In this document: piece after piece, positions 11,950-25,739 of the stretch
Layout of the letters: each line of letters starts with the position of its first letter
Numbering within the stretch: the first letter of the stretch is position 1
Assembly (NCBI GenBank): GCA_036850595.1
Contig: CM072152.1
Coordinates: forward strand, 12,481,640-12,545,639
DNA from: Rhyacichthys aspro
Lineage: Eukaryota > Chordata > Actinopteri > Gobiiformes > Rhyacichthyidae
Length of the DNA: 64,000 bases
Direction of reading: 5' to 3'
Notes under the pieces: model-generated
Told to the model about the DNA's origin: nothing
Database searches by the model: none
The model's input: only the letters and a program-made list of their open reading frames with translations
Program-made: the position numbers and the translations under genes

Positions 11950-14900
11950 CACCTGCTGTACGGGAGGAGCAAACAGGTAACAGCAGTGTTGTTTACGGTC
12001 AAGCAATCAGAAAAAATCTAGCGTCGATCTAACACAAACAGGATTAAAAAAGTAAGGAGTTGTGAAAAATACTATTTTATATTTATATATTTACACTGAC
12101 CATAAATTTTTATCCTTTAACACTTATCACTAATAAGCTCACATCATAGGCCGTTTGGTGGGCTAAACACCAACATGCTTTAAAAAAATAAACAACATAA
12201 AATGCACATTTTACGTAAACATTTAATCTAAGCTAAAGATGCAATATCATGCTATGTATCAACCTTGACCCCAGCTGTTGCCTTGATGCTTGCTCTTAGA
12301 TTAATACTTAAGATTAACCCAGTAAAATGTAAGAGGGATGAATATTATGCAATTGGGTTGTACATAATTAACAAGCACATATAAATTATTCAGCTCAATG
12401 CTTTAAATGACATGTGACATTGCCAAACTTCACAGTAAGGAGAGACTGGGGTTTGAGTGGCCAATAAAAGTCTGGAAACATCTGTAGTTCAGAAAGTGTT
12501 TCCCTAAGTTAGCTCCTTGTTGTCAGTTAATTGTTTTGGCAATTGTTTTCAGTTAACAAAGTTCTTCAATCATATGTTTATGGTTGTTACATGTTTAAAT
12601 AATACCTTTTTTTTTTTTAACTCAATTATGCATTGTCTGAATTGTCCTTTTGTAATTCTTGGTACCCCATTGTTGTCATCCTGTTTGTTGACACAGATGA
12701 TCTGAGCTTATGTCACACTGTACCGATGGCTAATTCCACCAACTTGTTGTGTGGCCATTAAAAATCAACAAACTCCTTTGGTTGTTATTCATGGCATACC
12801 ATTTAATGTTGTGTAACCATCCCTGAAAGCAAAATTTAGCCTAGTTCTAATAATTTTTGTTTTTACCTTTGAACATTTAGAGTTGAGCAGTAGAAAATGT
12901 AAGCCATAAAAGACTAAAAGCAAGGAAAGCCAAGAGACAAGAAACCATGCTATTATCTAGCAGCACCATTTAGCAGGACTTTATGCCTCTTAAGTCTAGC
13001 TGTATATTCAAATAGTGGCAGCTTTTACAGCCCCACAAATGACGGAGAGCAAACTGAACTATTGCTTCATTTAGAAAATACAAAATAGCCTACTTGCAAG
13101 AAGAAAACAATATGAAAACCTTACAAGAATATAAAGGACAAGGTTTGTGGTATAAAAAGTGCTTTATTTTAAAAAGCTTCAAGCATCTTTATTATAAACA
13201 ATCAAAACATCGAATACAGTATACATCATACATCATAAACTTATCTACTGTTTGAAAAGATGTAATTTTACTGTCTCTCTTCAACAGCTTCAGTGAGGCA
13301 GCACCAGTATTGTATATCCTCGAGTTCAGGGTTAAACAGGATCACTCAGGAGATTACTCCCTTGTACCTAGAACACAAACAAAGAGCATTAAGTTGCTCA
13401 GCTTTATTTTGGTCGCCATGTTGACAGCGACCGCTCCTGGTCTTATCCACAGCACTTGCTTTTCCCAATACGCACAAATAAAGGGTGTAACGAATTTGTT
13501 TTCATCCTACATCGTTGTGGCTGTCAGAGAATTCTCTTTTTAGCTGTTTAGTTAAAATGTTGTTTTTCCCCATGCAACCACTCAGGGCAGTGTTTTTCAA
13601 TCAGATTAGTACAGCACATTCTGTTCTGTTTCACTTCCTGATGACTGTGCAGCCTGTATCCCTGAATGAACTTAGACGCGTGCTTCTAGTTACACTGACA
13701 CTCATTCAGTCACATGTAGGTCTCACAACTATTTGCCAGTCTTTAGTAGTACAGAAAAAACATGGTATTTATGTGCTCAAAATGCTCCCATGTTTTTGGG
13801 TGTCTTCATGAGCCCTTACAGTAAGTGTAGTTACTGACCCATATTATTTCATACATAAAAAATAAATCCTATTATTTTAAATGTATGATACCCCTAGCCT
13901 TTTATAATGCAATTAGTATACTTCTAATTATATACAGCTATTTTTTGTATGTAAAAAAGTGGATGCTATAACCAGAATAAAAAAAAAAAGATAAAACACA
14001 GGGGCATAAGTCAATAATCTATTTCCCGCTGTGCCATTCACCTCACTTGAGCCAAGGCCATTTCTGACATTCATTTTTGGACATTCATTTCCACTGTTGT
14101 ATACATGAGAGGAGGAAGTACCAGCATAACTGAAAGGACAGCTTAGTTCAGTGTGAAAACAAACACTTCACTCTGGCTGCGGAGAGCATACTGTTCTGGG
14201 AAGGAATTTAAATTACGTATTATTTATGGTTAATATAGTCTGTGGTGGGCGGTGGCTCAAAGTAAAACACAAAACACAACTGATCTGTTATTGTGTCATC
14301 TTTGCAAATCTTTTATGATGTATATGAAACAGACTTTTTCCACTCTCTTCTCTGAATATTGCACACTCCCTTAATAACATCCCTGCAGGTCTTCAGACCT
14401 GATCAGGTTCACTTGTGTTACGTCACCTTTATTATTAACAGGATCATCATGTTCCCTTCACTTGCTGCTGGCTGTCTGCCATCGGTGTGACCAAACATTG
14501 TCCTCAGGCCTGACAGAGACTCACCTAGCAATAAACCACTTTAAGGTTTAAACCCTGTTCATTTTCTAAAGAACTGTTTGTCATTGCTTAAAGAAAGAGA
14601 GATGCGCAGTGGCAGCATTTCCTATTTATTCAAATGGGACATATGCTCTACAAATAGAAAACAAGAACTGGAATTGAAATTATGGGCTACAACAAAATCA
14701 AAAGCAAACAATAATTGTGCCACTTCTTATTTTTAATAACTAACATATGCTGAGATGGGTTTGAGCTGAGATGATGACTACACTGTGACAGCTACACCGT
14801 CAAGTGACTGCAACAGCAGGATTGTCCAAAACAACACAAAAAATAAACCCCTAAAAACCAAATTGATATATGCAAAAGAAAAAGCCTCAGACAGCTCGAG

Positions 14901-15830
14901 CCTGATCATGTCAGTGTGGCTGCTTCTGCTTTGACTGAAGTGCTAACGTAACACACTGGAAGAAAAAACTGATATTCACTGTATGTGTCTGAGACTGAGC
15001 CTGGATGTAATAATTCACATAAAGCACTGGGAAAATAGTCTGAGCTTACAACATAAAAATGCACCTCTATCAAACAACAAATGCTTTTCATCTGAAAATA
15101 TAGCACCAGACATACTTTATATTTTACAATAACATTTGTATTTAATGTTAAAAACTCTAAGTCAACAAATTCACTAAAAAATGTTTTTGGAGTGACTACA
15201 TCAAAATTAAAATAAATTCCATGGGCAGTAGGCTGCTATAAGATTTGGAGTTACAATGCACAATATTTAAAATTAATTGTTTTCTTGATTACAAGAATGA
15301 AAAGCATACAGCACACTATATAACAAGTAAACTATATGTTATGTTCCTAAAAAATAATTACTAAGGCAATCCCCTTTCTCTCTGTGTCATGAGTGTACTT
15401 TCTAAATTATTTCCCGGACACGACCAGACTCAATTACAGAGCTTGATCTTAGAAAACAAATGTATAAGTAGGCTACAACATTTCTAAACAAGGAGGATTT
15501 TTCTGAACCCTACTAGGCTACAATTACGCATAGAAAAACTTCAGAATAAGTCATCTTATTCTGACTATCATGTTTAAGCATTAGTCTGACCTGTCCAAAT
15601 TAATGCTAAACAACCGTGCGATTACAATGTGGCTAATAAAGCAGATATTACACAAAAGGTAACCACCGTTTGTCGAAATCCCTACCTTCAATTAAGTTCT
15701 AGCAGCCGTAAGGCATTTGCACCTAAACTACTAGCGTCTCCCGTAAATACCAAACGTCTATTTCTTTATATCGTAATCCTTTATCCCGCGGCTCTTAACG
15801 CGCAATAAGCTGTTCTTTTATTTCAGAGCG
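11950..15830. other. Intergenic region srsf3-fkbp5
   Basis: About 3.9 kb with no gene I can support. The only coding-like piece is at 13287-13543 (see findings). The rest is AT-rich, with short A or T runs and no recognisable repeat family. Confidence 0.6.
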
Positions 15831-16445
15831 TCCGAGTCCGGTCCGTGCGTCGCGCCCGCCCATTCCACACTACTGTTGATGATATGTGTTGTCAGCTGAG
15901 CGGAAAGGACAGCCTGCTGCGGTACACACTGTTCCCGGCTTGGTCTGGCACGGAACGGGTTACAGGGTCAGGCTGTGTATTGGTACACAGTGTTCTCATC
16001 AGCAGCGGCAGTACAGCTACAGTACAGCCGGAACATTGTGTTACTTTGTGGCTGCCTTCCAAGACCTGCCCTTAATTTTACACTAAACGCCCTCCCACAA
16101 CACTATCACTTGTACTCCTCCCCCCGCTCTCTCTCGTGTGTCTCTGCCTCTAACTGTGGCATTTTAAACTGTGAGCTCCATGTGGTCACTACACCGGCAC
16201 GTTACCTACCTGCCTACCTACCTACCTACCACGAGTACACTCTGACGGATCAAGGATACAGCGCAAGGAAAGAAGGGCCGACTCAAGCAGAGCTGCACAG
16301 GCAGCTCATGGGCAGAACATTTAGTACCCTGGAAATCAAAAAGAGGCAGGTTCGACTGAAGAACACAGCGCGTTTCACAGGCGCCGACAGACGGAAGGTT
16401 CTCCAGCCGTTTCTCTGGGATTTCGCGCTGAGGGTCCAAGAAGCT
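15830..16445 (+). promoter_or_regulatory. fkbp5: fkbp5 promoter and noncoding first exon
   Basis: This stretch is clearly richer in GC and CpG than its surroundings (15785-15950 and 16185-16440). It ends at a good donor (GTGAGT after 16445) and lies upstream of the fkbp5 coding exons, so it most likely holds the promoter and 5'UTR exon. A short CTAC/CTGC-type repeat sits at about 16204-16230. The open frame across it is probably fortuitous. Confidence 0.5.
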
Positions 16446-17952
16446 GTGAGTTATGTTCTTTATTCAGTGTTTTTGCTGCTTAAACATGTGGCCAAATGAT
16501 AAAGTTTTTACACCGCTTTTTCGTTTCTGTCACACCAAAAAAGAAAGAAGGATGATGAAAATTGATCGCAAACGCTAAAAGCAGAGTGAAATAAGCCACT
16601 TGAATGAATAGTCACTAAGTGTGTATGAACAGCTGTTGCTTGCTTTGTGATGCCACAGCTAAGGTGCGGGATGTACTGCACGTGCAGGGACATTTGAGGT
16701 TACAGCTGTAGCCACTGCCAATGGAGATGAGGGCTGATAACAACCCCTAAGTGTGTTATGTTTATGTGGGTGAATGATTCTCTTTACTATACTTCTCATT
16801 GAAGGTAGTAGACATAATTTCAGGTCCAGTCCCTCAAGGCTTATGTGTTCCTTTACAAATGACAGTTTGCACAACCATGTTCTGATAAGTAGGTTGGCAG
16901 TACCTTTTTGTTGATGTGCCTTTATTTAAGACATGTTTGAGACAAACAGATATAATCATACTAGACATAATTACAAAGCTTGGATACATAATGATATGTG
17001 TAGTTTTATACATAGCCTACAATAAAGGTGGAGATAAAATGATTATTGCTCATTTGATACTGAACACGGGTTTAGTCTCACTGATGAATCATCCTGTCTT
17101 GAGGCGACAATACAATATAGAATTATTTTAAAATAGTTTACAACTACATAAATGTACTGAAGTCCATAACGTGTATTTAAATGTTATGATTAATTCCCCA
17201 AAGCCTAAAACAGCCAATCAACTGTTAGTTCTTTCACACACTAAAACCATATATGGATTAAATGACTGTTGCGTCAGATTGCTGCTCCAGGATGCTATTT
17301 AAAATACTCTGTTCTCACATGTGCCTATATGAATCAGCGCCTATGTGAGACAGAATGTACAGATACACAGTGTGCCTCTGTGGTCTTCGTTTCATTGTGT
17401 TCTGTTCCTGCATTCCTCCGCAGGGTATCAGAGTTTAGGTACATCTAGCCCACATGCCAGCTTATCTGTGTCATAACTATTTTCACTTGATTCGCAGCAC
17501 AATATGACACAGTATTTTAACACTGAAAGTTGAATGTCAAATTGTAATATAACTTTCAGCTAAATTTGTTGATGCAGTTGTCACTTCTCACTGTTTATAA
17601 AATGAATGAACGTAATAGAATAGCCTCTTTTTAAAAGGTAAAGGTGTGTTTATTTAGATTATGTATTACAGTGCTCTCATTAAAACAGCTATGACAAGAG
17701 TATGCATCTATGTGAGAGTTTTTCATAATGGTAAGCACCATCAAGCTTTGCCGGGAAACCGTGAATAGAGGGAACATTGTGTTCAGACGAATAGATACAC
17801 ACTCACACACAAGTTACATCTGAAACTAAATACGTGAAATCTAAAGGATGAGTAAAAGGTGTCCCCACCACAGAGATGTACATTTTGTACTGTGCTTTTG
17901 TTGAAGAGCTTAGAGGGAACAGTTGGTCTGTCAGAGTGACACAAATTTAGAG

Positions 17953-17967
17953 AGAACAGCTTGTTGA
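17953..17967 (+). promoter_or_regulatory. fkbp5: Possible glucocorticoid response element in fkbp5 intron 1
   Basis: AGAACAGCTTGTTGA matches the palindromic consensus AGAACA-nnn-TGTTCT at 10 of 12 defined positions. Vertebrate FKBP5 is strongly induced by glucocorticoids through intronic elements, which makes the site worth noting. A match this good can occur by chance in a 4-kb intron. Confidence 0.25.
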
Positions 17968-20423
17968 GATATCAGGTGAACATGGCTTGTTTACCTGCTA
18001 AAGTGAGGAACATGGTTTATGTCATGCCCTTAGCTTTTAATCACTTATCTCCCTTTCCAAAATGGAAATGACCTCATCTATTTCTTTGTGGGTTTTGAGT
18101 AGTGGGAACTTCTGACGTGATTTCTGGAAAAACATATTTTGTCACACAGAAAAATTCTATTTGTACTTGATCGCTGATTGCGCCTGGAGAGAAATCGCCA
18201 ACAAACATAGAGAGCTGCCTTTTCTCTCTTATTTGATTTCATTTTTATTTAATTTCATTTATTATAAAGGAAAGGTTAAAAGCAATGTCAACGCTACAAA
18301 TAATCAGGCCCGAATCAGTTAGATTCCTGTTCGGCAGCACAAAAAACAACGAAAATTACAGACACAACAAGGACAATGACACGAAACACAGGCAAAAAAT
18401 GTCAAAAACACTGCAGCCACAACATATCCACACAAAGAGCACAAAGAGAGGACTTTTCCAAGACCACGAGTGTCAGTGGTTACAGATGAAGCTGCCGAGC
18501 TGAAACTGTTCTTAAGCTTTGTCCTTGAGCAAAGATTTCTGATTTGTACTATACCAACCTGGGCTAATGTTGTAAAAATATAAAATAAAACAGGATTCAC
18601 ATTGTTTTATAAAGAAGTTGTATTTAACAACATTTTTCACCTTTGGAAAGGTAAACAGTCTTAATATGGATATAAAATATAACTCACTAAAGACACATTG
18701 AAAAGCTCCCTTGTACTAGAATAAAAAGAATGTATTGCTTTCTATATGTGAATAATTATGATGAATAATCAAGTATTCTCTCTTCATTGGCGTTGTTGGT
18801 CATTGTCACATTGACATTGTAGAAGTTAGGCGTTGTGATGATTACTTAACAGGCCAGCCAGAAGTGTCAACTGTGTCATTTCAAGAACGGACCCACTAAA
18901 CAGCTGCGAGCTGATGCCATGCCAGCAAGAATTAACATCTCAGCTGTTGCATGTGATAATAATCACCAAATAGTGTTTGCCAACATGCTTAACATAGCTA
19001 ACAAGCTTTCTTATTGTCTTCAGACAATTTCAGATTATAGTACCAGGGCTGACTGAAAGTGCCCCCAGCTACAGTATATGTAGTGTGGCAGGAGCACTGC
19101 ATGTAAAAAAGGACTGCTTCAGTGATGAGAGAGGCAACACTTAGTGGTTGTTACACCAACAGGTTATTACAGTTTTATAGCTTAGGCAAAGCAGCTGCCA
19201 TTTTTCCTTTGAATTGAGTCCTTAAGCAGGACAGAGTGCTAAAGATCCTACGGATTTTATGTTGCATTTTAGGAAGATAGATAAATGAATATCATAATTG
19301 CCTTAGCGAATAAACCGATCTTTTGAAAATATCTGAACCCACTTTTAAAATTATTGAGGAATTTTCCGTTTATTATGTCAGTTGAAATGATTTTACAGAG
19401 AAGCAATCACAAACCAAGACTCAGGGGCAGTACTGCCTGAAATAGATGGTTTAAAAATGTAAAAAAAAATGTAATCATAAAAACACTGAAAATAAACCTA
19501 CATGGGATATTGCTGTGACACATCTTTATTTCCAAGAAGGTGCTTATTTTAATGTTTTTGGTGGGCCAAAAGAGTCACTGGTTTTGGATCTGTTTACACT
19601 GACCAGGCATCTAGGATGTAAACACTTTTTCCATGCATCCAAATATCTAATGCAAAAAAACACAACATGACTGTGTTTGTGATGGGGATAGCTTTATCTG
19701 TACAGACTGTATGCATGTGGTAGAAACCACTCATTTCTCCTAGATAAGGTTTTGAGAAATGGGATGTTACAAACCTCACCACAAAATATCAGCAAACCAA
19801 TCCACATACATTTGGGTGTAACTGTTCTGTTAATTTGACACACCTATAAATTCATTGCATGTCAAATTATAGACCCAGTTGTGAGAAAGCACAAAGAGTA
19901 ATAAAAGGAGCAGTCATACCATGCTGTACTAAATTGTAGATCAGCAGAACAGTAGATCAGCATGTGCCAAATAAAATGACTTAATTATGTAGCAGCCACC
20001 TTCAGTAATAATTTAAAGTTATGTTGTTGCATCATATTTGGAGAATTTTTTGAGGTCTGTTGATATTACAATAAGGAGAGTTAATGTTCCTTATACAACG
20101 GGATCCGTGCTAAAGTGTTTTTTAAGGTGAAACTACAGTTCAACACATGGTTTCAGGAGGTGTCCTTAAATAGATGCGTGTTACATAATGTGAAGAAAAA
20201 GTTGTTATGGCGATCCACTATTGATATTTTTATTTGAGATCGTGACTTTCTTGTCCACCTCCACAAATTAGATTTGTATCATGTGACATCTCTCTTGTTT
20301 CAGGTTTGGTTCAAAGTGAAAACACAAGACACACTGACATTTTATTTCCAACTTTCCATGTGCTGACATTTAAGCTTCTTTTTTGTGTATTTTTCAGTGT
20401 TAGTGTGACATCTACTTATACAA

Positions 20424-23400
20424 ATGACGACTGATCAAGATCTGCCCTTGGACAGCCAGGCTGTCCCAGCCACATTTGTCTCAAAGGGCATCGATATAAC
20501 AGTGAAGAAAGACCAAGGTGTGATTAAGGTAATTATTATTTTATATGCACTAAGTAGCATTTTAAAGAACACAAATCATGGGTGATTTGAATAAGACTGT
20601 AAGTTATTACTCTGCTTTAAGATTGTGAAACACCAGGGACGAGATGGGGACAGGCCGATGATTGGTGACAAAGTGACTGTTCACTATACGGGGAAGTTAA
20701 TTACAGGAAAGAAGTTTGATTGCAGTCGAGATCGCAAGGAGCCTTTTAGCTTCAATGTGGGTAAAGGTATGTGACATTTTTTCAATTTCTCATCTAAAGA
20801 TATTTACTGCAACACTATAACTTTTACCTCAAAATACAGAGTCTGAAAATCATTAAAATAAAATCTCAAATTAATGTGAATGGTTTCTTAATATCAAACA
20901 GGGAAACTAAGCCATGTGAACTGCACAAAGGTACATGCGTTACTAATTGTTTTTCATGCTATTACATGCTCTCTCAGGACAAGTCCTCAAGGCCTGGGAT
21001 ATGGGAGTGTTGTCTATGCAGAGAGGAGAGGTGTGCTCACTGTTTTGTAAACCAGAGTATGCTTATGGATGTGCTGGAAATCCTGACAAAATTCCTCCCA
21101 ACTCTTCAGTACTCTTTGAGGTAGTACACCTTGCCCATGTCATTTCTATTGTGTGTTGCTCAAGCGCTTTAGTCATAAAATGAACTTTAATTCTTTTTAG
21201 TTAGATTGGCAATCTTCCTACTGTTAAGAGCTCAGTAGGCACATAATTTTCTCAGATTTATAATCACTAAGAACTATGTCCAGGATAAAAACAGACTGTA
21301 CTGTTTAAACCCATTGAAACAACGCATTCAAAGAATTATCTGAAGCACTATCTGTATTTAGAAGTCACTGAGAAATTGGGCTCTGAAAGCTCTTGTCTGA
21401 CTCATCAAATTTTTTAAATGGTATTACAAAATTGAGGAATTTGTTTAATGCTAATGCCATTTCTTCATCTCAAAGTAGTCATGGTTGGTCATTTGTGTGC
21501 TGACCTACACTTTTTGTCATGGATTGTCTTTTCTTGCCTTTACACACTGTACAGCATGTTCTGGACAGTTGTTGTTTTGTTGTCTTATGGTGCACTTCGC
21601 AAATTACGATAAACTTAAAATATGTTTAAAAACAGATGGAGCTGCTCAACTTTGAAGGAGAGTTGCTAACAGATGACGGTGGCATTATGAGAAGAATTAA
21701 GGTCAAAGGGGACGGTTTTATAAGTCCCAATGATGGCGCAACTGTTCATGGTAATCTCAGCCTTTCCCTCAGGCATAATTAGTATTATATTAGTCAGACG
21801 AATTCCATAAACCTAGATCTTAAAATGACTTTGCCATATGTGTCCCATAGTGCACCTAGAGGGGAGATGTGATGGTCAGCTGTTTGACTGCAGAGATGTC
21901 AGCTTCAGTGTCGGGGAGGCAGAAGACAAAGGCATTCCTCTCGGAGTGGACAGAGCTATGGATAAGATGCAAAAAGGAGAATGCTGCATACTACACTTAA
22001 AAGCAAAGTAAGTGGGGAGCCTTGGTGGTCCATCTGGTTGAGCACACACCACATAAATAGAGGGGCCGGGGGTAAAATATTGGTGGATGGGATGCTGTTA
22101 AGCCTCCTATTTATATACTTGTACTGTTAAATGTAGGTTTAGCAGTTACTCGATCTTTTTGTTAATAATTTCTGTCAGGTATGGCTTTGGAAGTGAAGGT
22201 CGACCAGAGTTCAAAATTGGACCAGACAAGGAGCTCGAATATGAAATTATCCTCAAAGACTTTCAAAGGGTGAGCTTTACTGTTAACAAAACCCAACTAT
22301 GTTACCATTGTGTGTTTATCTCCAACAACATTAAACTGATATTTTATTGTCTTATCTCTTTGTTTGGAATAGGCTAAAGAATCCTGGGAAATGGACTTGA
22401 ATGAAAAGTTGGATCGGGCTCCTGGAGTTAAGCATAAAGGGAATCAATATTTTAAGGTACGGTTGCAATGCCTTCCCATTACTCTTTCATTTTGACAGAT
22501 TGAACAAATGTTACATGAGTTATTTTTGTCATTATCAGGCTGGACACTACCACCAGGCGGTCATTCAATACCAGCGTATCATCGTCTGGCTGGAGATGGA
22601 GTGTGGTAGTGGGATAGAGCAGCACAAGTGTATAAAAGAATTTCTTGTGATGGCCCACCTTAATTTAGCCATGTGTTTCCTCAAGTTGAAGGAATTTTCA
22701 CAAGTAATAGAAAACTGCAACAAGGTGAGCTGGCTTGTGCTGACATCGCTCTTAATCTGAAGGGGAAAACGACTGGGATGTCACTTATCTTAATATCTAT
22801 CATCTGTTCTCATGTCAGGTGATTGAGCTGGACGAAAGCAACGAGAAAGCTTGGTATCGTCGCGGAGAAGCCCGTCTTCTTCGTAATGAGTTTAGCCTGG
22901 CCATGGCAGACTTTCAGCGAGTTTTGCAAGTCAGTCCGTTGAATCGAGCGGCTCGAGCTCAGATTTCCATCTGTCAGAGCAAGATTAAAGAACATGATGA
23001 GCAAGACAAGAAGACCTACGCCAACATGTTTCAGAAATTTGCAGAACGGGATGCCAAGGTCTGTGGATGTAATCACGGCACATAAATAAATAAATAACGG
23101 ACCTATTAAAATCAGAAAGTATAGAAGAAAACTATTCTCTTTGAAGAAAACATTGGTTTGGAATACCCTTACACAGTGAGAGTTAATGCTTGTTTATTTT
23201 TATAGTATATTCAAAATCTCTTAAATAATTAGTTGATGGAATGCACAAAAATCAAACAAAAACACTATTGTACCAAACACATTTTTCTCTTTCTTTTTTC
23301 AAGCAGTTCTCAAATTCATTAGTCTGCTTATTATACAGCAGCGCTTCATGGAGAATGCTGCCATCTAGTGTTCATTTCTGGTTTTGTGGAGATTTCAAAA

Positions 23401-23654
23401 ACATGGAAGCACAAAACGTTTCCTATTGCATTATTTGTTACATGATTGAGTTTATTACATCGTAGAGTTTCACACTTTTAAATGTCTGCTTTTTGTTACA
23501 TGTTGTTGTGGCGCCTCTTTCATTCGTTGGCTGTGTCTCCGTCACACAGGTCGGCAGGTCCAAGAGGAGGAGGGATGAGAGCAAAAGAAGTGGCATGAAT
23601 GGAGAGGTCTGTAGCAAACGACGGCGATCGAGGAGTCAGGACTGTCTGTCGTAA
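20424..23654 (+). CDS. fkbp5: FK506-binding protein 5 (FKBP51), Hsp90 co-chaperone peptidyl-prolyl isomerase
   Basis: Coding exons are 20424-20528, 20622-20766, 20978-21120, 21636-21750, 21851-22007, 22179-22269, 22373-22456, 22539-22724, 22819-23058 and 23550-23654, total 1,371 nt or 456 aa, against 457 in human. Residues about 30-140 form the first FKBP domain (MIGDKVTVHYTGKLITGKKFD), about 145-255 a second, more diverged FKBP-like domain, and about 270-400 three TPR repeats (AKESWEMDLNEKL, HLNLAMCFLKLKEF, AWYRRGEARL) that bind the Hsp90 C-terminus. The C-terminal tail is basic (RSKRRRDESKRSG). The start MTTDQDLP resembles human MTTDEG. FKBP51 acts in the cytoplasm and nucleus in steroid-receptor complexes and lowers glucocorticoid receptor hormone affinity. 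The 5'UTR is split: the coding exon begins at 20398 after TTTTTCAG. The donor after 23058 (GTCTGT) is weak but phase-consistent. Confidence 0.95.
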
Positions 23655-25730
23655 CAAAGACCTTTGAAAGGGAACTGAAGAAAGACTGGCGTCCCTTTGC
23701 TTTCCAAATCCAGGGAGCGGAGGCAGGAATGAAGTTGTATCAAAGCCTCCAATCCAAACCTCTTTATCCCAAAATCCAGCATTACCATTCCTGCATAAAC
23801 TGCAGAGCGTAAGCAGCCATTTAGCATTTTCCTATCACAAAACAGAACCTGAAAAAACCTTCCAGAGAAATACGTTACGTGAAGATTAAGAAAAGATTCT
23901 CAGCCAACGCCTTTTTTTTTCTTGTTGTCATTTGGCTGTTGTGTACAGTGGACTCTACAGTTGGTCTCCAGTTCAAATCTGTTGCTGGTCGGACTAAGCA
24001 TTTGGTGTCAAGCTTTCCTGGGGCAGCTGCATGCATGGATCACGGTGTTTGGAACTCAAACTTGAAATGTTGCTATTGTTAATGTGCAATATATGTAATA
24101 AGTCACATTCAAACCATTTTACTTCTGAAAATCGAATAATGAGAAGCCACATTACATTATTCACATCATTGCAAATCAAGAAACACAATACAATGGTAAA
24201 AACTCAAGACTTATCTAGACATGGTTCTTAAATATTCTTATCGAGTATGAGAATAAAAATATCATGTTAAGAAGGTGCCCAGGCAAAAGACAGACTATTT
24301 TAGAAGCACAAATCCTAGATGTTAAATTATATTAAAACATCTGTCCAGTATGTATTGTATTGTAATCTTGTGTCTATCTACAACACAAACTCTGGTGTAT
24401 AGATTTTTGTTTATATAAAAAGGCATTGTTTTTCATAATTAGACCACAGTTGTGCACTAAAATAACTTATTCATCAAAATACTTGCATGGTAAGTTTTAT
24501 TTTGTCCATTAAACACATCATTTTGTAATAAATTAAGATGCCAGCGGGACGTTGTGATTGGGGTAGCTGCTGTATAACAACTTGTGACACTGTAGGTGCC
24601 TTATGAAGGATACCTATAGGAAAGTAACTAATGGTAAGGTGAACATAAGGATTTATTACTTTCAGTGGCAGCTGTAAAATCATAAAAAAACAGAATGCAA
24701 ACAGATTGCTTTCCACTGTCAGTCATCAGAGAAATGAAAAGATTGAAGATACATGTTATTTGCATAAGCAGCATGGCATACAGTCATGTTTGAACTTTTT
24801 TGTACATTTTACATTTACACTTTGTCAAAATACTTGCTCAAATAAGTAACAAGAAGGACAAAGTAACTGTAGTTGTTTTAGCTTTAAGTCTTTTCAGAAC
24901 CACATTTTGCTTTCAACTCTTCACAAACTCTGATGATGTGGTCAGCTTAATATCTGGACATTTTTGTTGTTCTCTTTGCCTTAGTCCTGGAGCAGGTGTC
25001 TCTTTATGATTTCAGTGCATCTACTTTTTTAACGCGTGAATGTTTGTTAATGTTTGACAATGATGCACTTTGGTGACGGTCAAACCAACACTGTTCTCTT
25101 TCATAAAATGTCTGGATATAATCTAGACAGTAGACTTGACTGTTTTATAAACATTGGTTGGTTCAGAATGAAACCTTAGCTGTCTTAAATATTTTGTGTA
25201 AAATCAAGTGTGTATGTGTGTTAATATATATTGTTGTATGTTAGCAAGGTTTTTAAACAGCTTCTGGCTAAATGTTTTCAAGTATTTCTGGCTCTAAACA
25301 TTCTGATATTTTGTACAGTGTAAAAGAGCATGAAGTACTTTTTTTCTAGCAGTTAGAAATTGTATTTAAGAACATACAGGATATGTACTCCCCACTGTCA
25401 CTGCATTCATCCTTTTGATAACAACTACATGGAAATGAAAGCAAACATTTGGAGAAATCAGTAGGTTAAAAGCAGCTGCTCAGACCACAGAGAGGCCGAT
25501 AAGAGATTCGAGCATACTGCAGTGTCATGTCGTATGAAATGTTTACACAGACACAAATATATCTTTCCTTGTGAAGCAAAACGTGATCAATGTTTCAACT
25601 GGCATTTATGCAAATGAAATATTTTCCAACAAAAACTATGTAAGGTACCTTTGTTCATGTCTTCTTTCTATATATTTTTATTTTTTTGCACTTTAAAACA
25701 TGAAATAAATCTAAGAGTTGCATTTAAAGG
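23655..25730 (+). other. fkbp5: fkbp5 3'UTR
   Basis: A long AT-rich untranslated stretch follows the stop codon. The best polyadenylation signal is AATAAA at 25704-25709; earlier weak signals are possible. No other gene is visible. The end is inferred. Confidence 0.5.
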
Positions 25731-25739
25731 AGGAGTTTT

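Noticed and set aside
15975..16499. Open frame of 174 codons across the fkbp5 first exon
   Set aside because: It crosses a CpG-rich promoter and a good splice donor, has no recognisable domain and is probably open because of base composition.
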